50,411 nucleotides of DNA from Saccoglossus kowalevskii. Taxonomy: Eukaryota; Hemichordata; Enteropneusta; Harrimaniidae. Positions 44,179-50,411 of this stretch are shown here, one piece after another. The stretch spans positions 18,326-68,736 of the forward strand of contig NW_003156272.1 in NCBI RefSeq assembly GCF_000003605.2. Reading direction: 5' to 3'. How positions within the stretch are numbered: position 1 is the first letter of the stretch; the number at the start of each line of letters is the position of its first letter. Under the pieces are notes generated by a model. That model was given only the letters and a program-made list of their open reading frames with translations. It had not been told where the DNA came from and did no database searches. The translations under genes were made by a program, and so were the position numbers.

Positions 44179-47100
44179 TTACACACCACGTGAAATACGC
44201 AACGATGCAAATTTGTTATGTAACAGTGTGGCTCGTGAATCTCGTCGGGGAGACGCCACACTCGTTATTGCTCGTTTAGATGTCGTTCTCAGTCCCTTTT
44301 CTGCGGACGATGACTGTTGCATGGAGGACGCAGTGCTAGATATGTTACACGGGTTACCTCCAACAACATAGTTGATTCTATTTTCCAATCCGAGAGTAAT
44401 TGGAGACATTGTCGTGATGTACTCCATCAAAACATCTGTATCCAAATCGCCTGTGAAAAAATGGATATACGATTGATCAATAATCAATCCGCTTGGTAAG
44501 AGTCCGTTGCCTAAAACTTATCGTAATCATCTCCCTATTGCCGGAGAGGTGAGAGAATAGTCTGTGTCTACAAACACTTTGTAAACATCGCCCCCATTGA
44601 CTATCAGAAAAGTCAATTCTATTGTTTCAAAAACCCACCTGGAATGTGATATGATATCCTGTCGTCTACAAACATATCGTACCCGTCTCCACCATTGGCT
44701 ATGAATGTTGGTAACACAAGTTTGTAGACAGCCTCATCTTCCAAGGGATGGAATTCTGGCACTCTACAAGCTGTACATTTCGCCTCCACCTTGACAACAC
44801 GTTCGCCAACGGGCCGTTCAATGTCATAGGTCACGATCAGTCCTGACAGTAGAAACGCAAATTCGAGAGTGTGAGCAGTGAATGAAAACCCTAGCAACTT
44901 GTGCTTTGGTACATTATTATAGCGGTTTTTTTCTAAAATAGAAACTCAATATATCTAACAGTCACGCCTGAGATATTTTCTTTTTAATGGAAAAAAAACA
45001 TTGTTCAAGACTGTTTACACAAACTTTATGTGGCACTTCATTGCGGAGTCTAATATACAGGAAAAATCATGGAGTATAATATTATTTACGACGCACTACT
45101 TCTGAAAAATGTTGTATACTATTCAGAATATGCCGTAAAAACGTTGTTGGCTGCATTTGGGTCATTCTATTCTCCAATAATGTTCACTACGTTCACTTGT
45201 AGATGACTTTAATAGATATATGCGCGGTGGTTCAAATCCCACTGAAATCATTTGCATATGCACGAAATTCGATTGTATTACGTACCCGACATTTGGAAAT
45301 ATCTGGGATGAGGATCTTCGGGAATGATCTCGGAAACGGAATGTTCTAAAGCCTCACGTAAAGACTTGCCCTTGATTTCCAATAGGTCAAATGTATCTCT
45401 GTACGGCAGAACGTTCAACACATCTCCGACAGTGATGGAATCTGTTAGAGAGATCACATGGTATGAAATAACCAATCTACGTGAAGCTCAGAAACTCTGA
45501 AACTTTTCTTTGTTATCTGAAATGTAAGATGTTAGAAAACATCTTTTACATTGTATAGTTCATCAATAAAATTAAAGTAAACAAAATTAAAAAAGAGAAT
45601 GCTTGGTGAACATAACAAAAATAATAAGGTAAGACAGAATATTATACATTGAATTACAGTTGGGTTTTTCAAGGATCATACGTTTTTAATTACGTTGTCT
45701 TGTAACGCGAGCTTGTTATTTTGGAAGTTTTCTACCATGTATGTTGGTGTCATGCACTAGCGAACGATACTCTTACTTTTAAGAATCCAGTTATATATCT
45801 TAGCGTAATTAATATGTGTAATACAAGACTTATCAAATATGGGCGTTGCATACAGTATTGGACATAAGTAACATAATTAGGACATTAATTACAGTCGGGT
45901 TGCGTGTAAGTTTTATGTTAACTGCGTCGTCTGACGACTCATGTGGACTCGATAAAGTTATTTTGGGGATTTGTTGAGGGCGTTCGAGCCGGGTCATACA
46001 CTCTTGTAATTACAAATCTTAATATTGTTAACGCATTTCAACACATTATATTGTAAAGGCTTATTCTGTTCATACCAATAAACCAATCATTCGTAGACAA
46101 AATGATTATCAGCATTTTGACGTCGTCAAAAGTTATATGTTACTCTTCAATGCCCTTTGTCGGTCCGTATACCGTAATACCTAATCTAACCGGATGTCGT
46201 TACTCACGACATTATACTGCGAACTAAATCGGTCGCACTAGAAAAGCCTGTATATTCAGAATAATCCAAAATATTCACTTACGAAATCCTGTTTCGTCTA
46301 CATTAATAGAACTTCGAATCGCCCCACTATTCATGAGAGCGATGGTAACGTCAGCCCATTTAGTCTCATCCGGGTGTTTCATGTTTTGATGAACCATTGC
46401 ATCAGCGATCAGGTTGCCAAGGTTACATTCTTGAGTTCGACAATGCTGCCGTTCACCGTCCAAATAGACACGTGTAGATCCGATGATGTCATTCTGCATT
46501 TCATATATTGGTTCCTTCCATTCCAGAACATCAGCAAGCGTTTCTGGGTCTGTAATGTAACAATTCATTTGGTATAAAAAGCAGAAGGAAATAATTCGGA
46601 CAAAACTTGTTCATCAGCTAGGTAGTGCAAGTTAAATTACTGTAAAAGGGTTAAATATTCACTGGGTTTTAATTTTGCTTATTTCGCTGACTGGAAATGC
46701 GCAAAGTTAAAACCCAGTGAATATGTAAAATTTAGCATAGAACACATTATCTAAATTATAAAATCGTGAATTTAAAACCCACTGAATATGCCTGTAACAG
46801 TAAATCAACGAAATTTAAACCCAGTGAAAATTAGTCATTTTACATCCAACATTTTAAGAAGAGTAATCGAATAGAAGTGTCCTTTCTCTCCCGCCGTTAT
46901 CATGTTTGGGTGTATGTCTATCTCTACCGTGTTTATGATTTGTTTTAGGAGGGGCTGCCCTTTAGACAAGTCCCAATCGATTATATTCGGTGAAATATGT
47001 TTTCCAATTGCCATGGAGACAACGTTTTTGGAAGTATTCTTCACCATTGACATATATGATAATTTATTTGCAGCTGTGCAAAATACAGCAATCTTGGGGC

Positions 47101-48534
47101 GACTTGTACGTCGCACTGTGTTGGAAAACAAGCTAGGCTGTAGCCACAATTGATCATTTCGGAGAAATGAATGTACTTATGGGTGCACGTAGGAGGCAAG
47201 GGGTAATACGTTCTCACCTTGTTCAACAGTTTTGTCCAACAGAATTGGGTTTCCACTCCATTCGATGACTTCACCATCGGTGTCAAAGGTCACTTGTAGA
47301 TAACCTAAATACTTGCCATATGCGTAATCTTGCACAACTAGTACATTACGTGTGACGTCATCGCCTGGGTGTATGGCTATTGGATAGGTGTCATATGGAT
47401 CCTCATTCGAAGGAGGCTCACCTAGGTAAAAAATTAAATATAATGGAACATTATGCATGCTTTCTTGGATAAATTTTCTTAATGGTTTTAATTGCTTATT
47501 GACTACTATCACGTGACATTGTTCAACCATTCCATGACAAGGTAACAGTGTTGTTTCTCAAGTCCCAAGTCGAGAGAGATTGTGTTGCTGTTACTAGAGG
47601 GCGCTATTTCAAGCGTTGGATATTTTAAAACATGTACTAGTAAGTTCACTTTTTTCCAAGGTCGTGTTCTGTTAATTGTTTGAAATTGGGCGTTTTTCCA
47701 GTGGTTTCCACCTATTAATGTTATTTTTTGTTTATTTCCATCGGCTTTTTTTGTGAAATTATTGTTTTCTACTTGTCAATTCAATTCTATGTGGTGATTA
47801 TTACAGTTGTATTTCTCGTTACTGCACAAATGTAGTGCATATACTAGATGGGACAGCTTATTTGTAAATGCATACACAGATGTTGAGAGTTGCCATTAAG
47901 CCAGGGGTGAACAAAAATATAAGTGTAATGAGATCGAGACGAAATTAAAATACCTGTATATAAGAATGTATTGGTATGACCACCAATTACAACATCGACT
48001 CCGTCAACCATACCGGCAATGTCCATATCTTTGTTTACTCCACCATGTCCAAGTACAATAATTTTATTAACTCCTTGAGTCTTCAAACGTTCTACTTCGG
48101 CGCGGATTGATTCAACTTCAGGATTGAATATTAGATTACCTAAATGATAACAGAAAAAAAAACAGTATTCCTTAGTTACTGCTTAACACTACAAAATAGA
48201 ATACAGCGTCTAACTAAATCAATAACTTACATTCAGGTAGACCTGGGCGGCGCCCTCTTACGCCCACTTTCCATAAAACACTGACAATTAGTTTTTATTA
48301 CAATGCCTTACCTGGTTTTGACAGATTCGGTGTGTCCTTTGTGGTATATCCCACAATGCCAATCTGTTCACCATTGGTGAGTGTTATGATGGTGGAATTC
48401 TGTATAAAGCCTTGGACACTTGGTTCGTCAACGGCATCGATATTGCTACTCAATACAGGGAATACCGGAGTATCAGATTCGAGGAATGGGACTAAGTCAT
48501 CAATACCGTTATCAAACTCGTGATTCCCAAGTGC
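44179..48534 (-). CDS. Ecto-5'-nucleotidase-like, copy 2, 5' partial
   Basis: Seven minus-strand exons are visible: 48312-48534, 47954-48139, 47218-47421, 46283-46549, 45286-45441, 44639-44842 and 44179-44450, coding for 503 residues. Lengths 186, 204, 267, 156 and 204 and all phases equal those of copy 1, so the genes are tandem duplicates. The first exon (signal peptide, HTND motif) is not found up to 50411 and probably lies beyond. GNHEFD, LGHGG, GGHTN, HCR, PTF and GGDG motifs are present. Differences are NSGAIR for NGGGIR beside the substrate Asn, and Tyr for the stacking Phe (LPYRDTF). The last exon ends not in a hydrophobic tail but in about 60 Ser/Arg-rich residues (NPCNISSTASS...ISRGV), so no GPI anchor is predicted from this reading. 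Possible roles are a secreted 5'-nucleotidase or an isoform with another last exon. Confidence 0.88.
46641..46844. mobile_element. MITE-like inverted-repeat element in a copy 2 intron
   Basis: The left end TGTAAAAGGGTTAAATATTC continues ACTGGGTTTTAATTTT; the right end, read on the other strand, is TGTAAAATGACTAATTTTC followed by ACTGGGTTTAAATTT. The inverted repeats are about 35 bases. Two more AAAACCCA(G/C)TGAATATG units lie inside. It is non-coding and sits between copy 2 exons at 46549 and 47218. Confidence 0.7.
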
Positions 48535-48689
48535 CTGTAAAATTAAAGATGGATTTAATGAAAAAATAAATACGTATGTCTACTATACGTGGCTATAAAA
48601 TATCTTTTCATCTCATTCTTTCTGTATTTTGTGGTTTTGAATTGATATAGGTTTGCGGAGTCTCCGCCGAAGACACAGCGCATGAAACT

Positions 48690-50235
48690 ATGGGACATGG
48701 CAGTTACAGTACATCGTAACTCAGCACAGTAAACATCGATAAAGGATGGTACCCCTCAAGACAGAAAACATTGATACAGGATGGTACCCCTAAAAGCAGC
48801 CAACATTGGCATTGGAAGGTGCCACACAATGCAACACAGATGTTATTTTATTAATATATATTCAAATGTGAAAAAACGTTACTTTCAGTGTCACCCTCAC
48901 GACAAGAAAATGTTAAATTAGTCTTACATCGAATTCATTTGCTTGTAAAAAAACCTCATAATCTCTACGTTGTCACATAAGAGCAAAGGTCGACAGTTTT
49001 GGCAATAATATTGGTTGTGTTGGTTTTGAACTGTATTTTTCCGACGTAATTATCCGGGATATTATTGCATAACTTATTTACTACGCGATTAGCGTTACAC
49101 TAAAGTTATAATGCTGTAATCGATTTCAAAAACGAGTACCACTCAGTCTCAACACATAAATCTTTGGCTTAAAATGGTGTCACGCAAAACATTTCAGTCA
49201 ATATTGACAAACATGATGCCGCGAAAAGCAGTGCAGCCTACAACAGTGAGGGCGTGCAACATAACGCGATACATGGGTGCTGCGCACAGTAAACATCGGT
49301 ACAGGGCGTGTCACGCAGCGCATTAAACATGTGTGCTGCATGGATGGATGGTACTCTGGAACGCAGCAAACATCAGCGTAGGATTTACCACGTGAGTAAA
49401 CTCCGCATAGCAGTGGGGACCAATGCAGGACGTACCACGTAACACAGTAAACATAACTGCATGATGTGCTACGTATGTATGGTAGTCAACATCAGTGGAG
49501 ACCGTGTAACGTAACGCAGTAAATATTGATGCTGCACGTAAAACGTAACGCGGTAAAAATCGCTACAGGACGTAGCGCACAACAGTAAACATCGGAGCCA
49601 TATAATACACCCCCCCCCCGCAAAGCAGTGAAGACCAGTGGACAAAGTACAACGTAACGCAGCATATATCGGTACAGAACGTAACACCGTAAACATCGGT
49701 GCAAGACGTGTCACGCAGTGCAGTAAACACCGATACAGGACGTACCACGACATGCAGTCAACATCGGCACGTAATTCAGTAAATAAGTGTGCTGGTACAC
49801 GAGACAAAGCAAACATGGGCGTAGGAAGTATCAGGGAGTAAACATCGGCGGAAGACAGTATCCCCACAGAGCGGTAAGGACCAGTGCGGGACGTAACGCA
49901 GTAAATATAAGTGGACGATGAGCTACGTAACCTCTAGTAGTAAACAGCAATAGAGGACGTGCAACGTAACGCAGTAAGCATCGTTGCAGGACGTAGCGCA
50001 GTAAACATCGTTGAAGGGCGTACAACGCCACAACGTGAACACCGGTACACATCGTACCACACAACGCAGTACACATCGGCGCTGCACTTACCACGCAATG
50101 AAGTAAGCATCGGCGAAGAAAGGTATCCACAGAGCAATGAAGACGGTGTGAAGACCAGTGGAGGGCGTACCACGTAACGCAGTAAATATCAGTCTGCGAC
50201 GTACTACATCTAGTAGTAAACATCAGCGGTGGACG
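48690..50235. repeat. Minisatellite-like array
   Basis: Many degenerate units of about 34-45 bases are built on GCAGTAAACATCGGTRCAGGACGTACCACGTAAC-type sequence. The block 49240-50235 is densest; weaker units (ACAGTAAACATCGATAAAGGATGGTACCCC and similar) occur at 48720-48830. Open frames on both strands (for example 49469-49867 and 49831-50223 on the minus strand) are by-products of the repeat. It lies upstream of the visible part of nucleotidase copy 2, within or next to its expected first intron. Confidence 0.85.
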
Positions 50236-50240
50236 TGCAC

Positions 50241-50409
50241 TTAAAGGGGAACTAAACAGAGCCTATTTTGGTGTTTGTATTTATCAAGTTATGTATATTG
50301 ATTATAAATTTGAAAAACTAAATTTAAAAAAATGATCATCTTCAGAGTTATGATGATTTAAATATGAGAAACCATAAACCTGCGAAGGACTTCCGTTTGT
50401 GCCATCTTG
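50241..50409. repeat. Interspersed repeat, copy B (inverted)
   Basis: Reverse complement of the 271-443 element, beginning TTAAAGGGGAACTAAACAG and ending GCCATCTTG near the window edge; it may extend further right. It directly abuts the minisatellite array. Confidence 0.85.
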
Positions 50410-50411
50410 TC

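Noticed and set aside
44179-44380. A simple frameshift hiding a GPI tail in nucleotidase copy 2
   Set aside because: The +1 frame of the last exon runs to a stop without a hydrophobic stretch, so a single frameshift does not explain the missing anchor.
49469-50223. Overlapping open frames of 60-130 codons with Cys/Tyr/Val-rich repeats
   Set aside because: They appear in several frames on both strands because the minisatellite unit lacks frequent stops. Not genes.
48690-50235. CRISPR-like repeat array
   Set aside because: Units are degenerate, lack distinct conserved repeats alternating with unique spacers, and the window is clearly eukaryotic.

Overview
This window is animal nuclear DNA. 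It has AT-rich intergenic sequence, multi-exon genes with GT/AG introns, many short degenerate repeats and inverted-repeat elements, and no operon-like packing. Every gene with a recognisable product belongs to an animal family: CASP8AP2/FLASH, SFT2D, ecto-5'-nucleotidase (CD73/NT5E) and arylalkylamine-NAT-like GNAT. The compact introns (about 0.3 to 2 kb), the density of MITE-like elements and the small lineage duplications suggest a marine invertebrate bilaterian, plausibly a non-vertebrate deuterostome such as a hemichordate or amphioxus. The species cannot be fixed from the sequence alone.

Layout, left to right. (1) 1-8.0 kb, plus strand: the 3' three coding exons of a CASP8AP2/FLASH homologue. 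Its coiled-coil motif matches vertebrate FLASH, and its very long charged last exon ends in an Arg/Ser-rich tail; the 5' exons lie left of the window. (2) 8-11.2 kb: intergenic sequence with a ~150-bp-period repeat. (3) 11.3-15.5 kb, minus strand: two intact, tandemly duplicated GNAT acetyltransferase genes, each a single coding exon starting directly at a 3' splice site. (4) 15.7-24.9 kb: no intact gene seen, but many repeats, including a ~680-bp element with terminal inverted repeats and an array of perfect TCGGCACGTGCCGA palindromes, and a possible decayed coding stretch. (5) 24.9-31.6 kb, minus strand: a complete six-exon SFT2D2-like gene (162 aa, four membrane segments). (6) 31.6-35.3 kb: intergenic. 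(7) 35.3-40.5 kb, minus strand: a complete eight-exon ecto-5'-nucleotidase (578 aa) with signal peptide and GPI-type tail. (8) 44.2-48.5 kb and beyond, minus strand: a tandem paralogue with the same intron phases and mostly identical exon lengths, whose last exon lacks a GPI-type hydrophobic tail; its first exon is not seen and probably lies right of the window. (9) 48.7-50.2 kb: a minisatellite-like array, followed by an inverted copy of a repeat also present at the left end.

The genes do not form one pathway. FLASH acts in replication-dependent histone mRNA processing, SFT2D in Golgi/endosome membrane traffic, CD73 in extracellular AMP hydrolysis to adenosine, and the GNATs probably acetylate small amines. 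The most interesting points are the paired CD73 genes with apparently different C-terminal anchoring, the CASP8AP2-NT5E linkage that is also seen on human 6q14-q15, and the palindrome-bearing mobile element.
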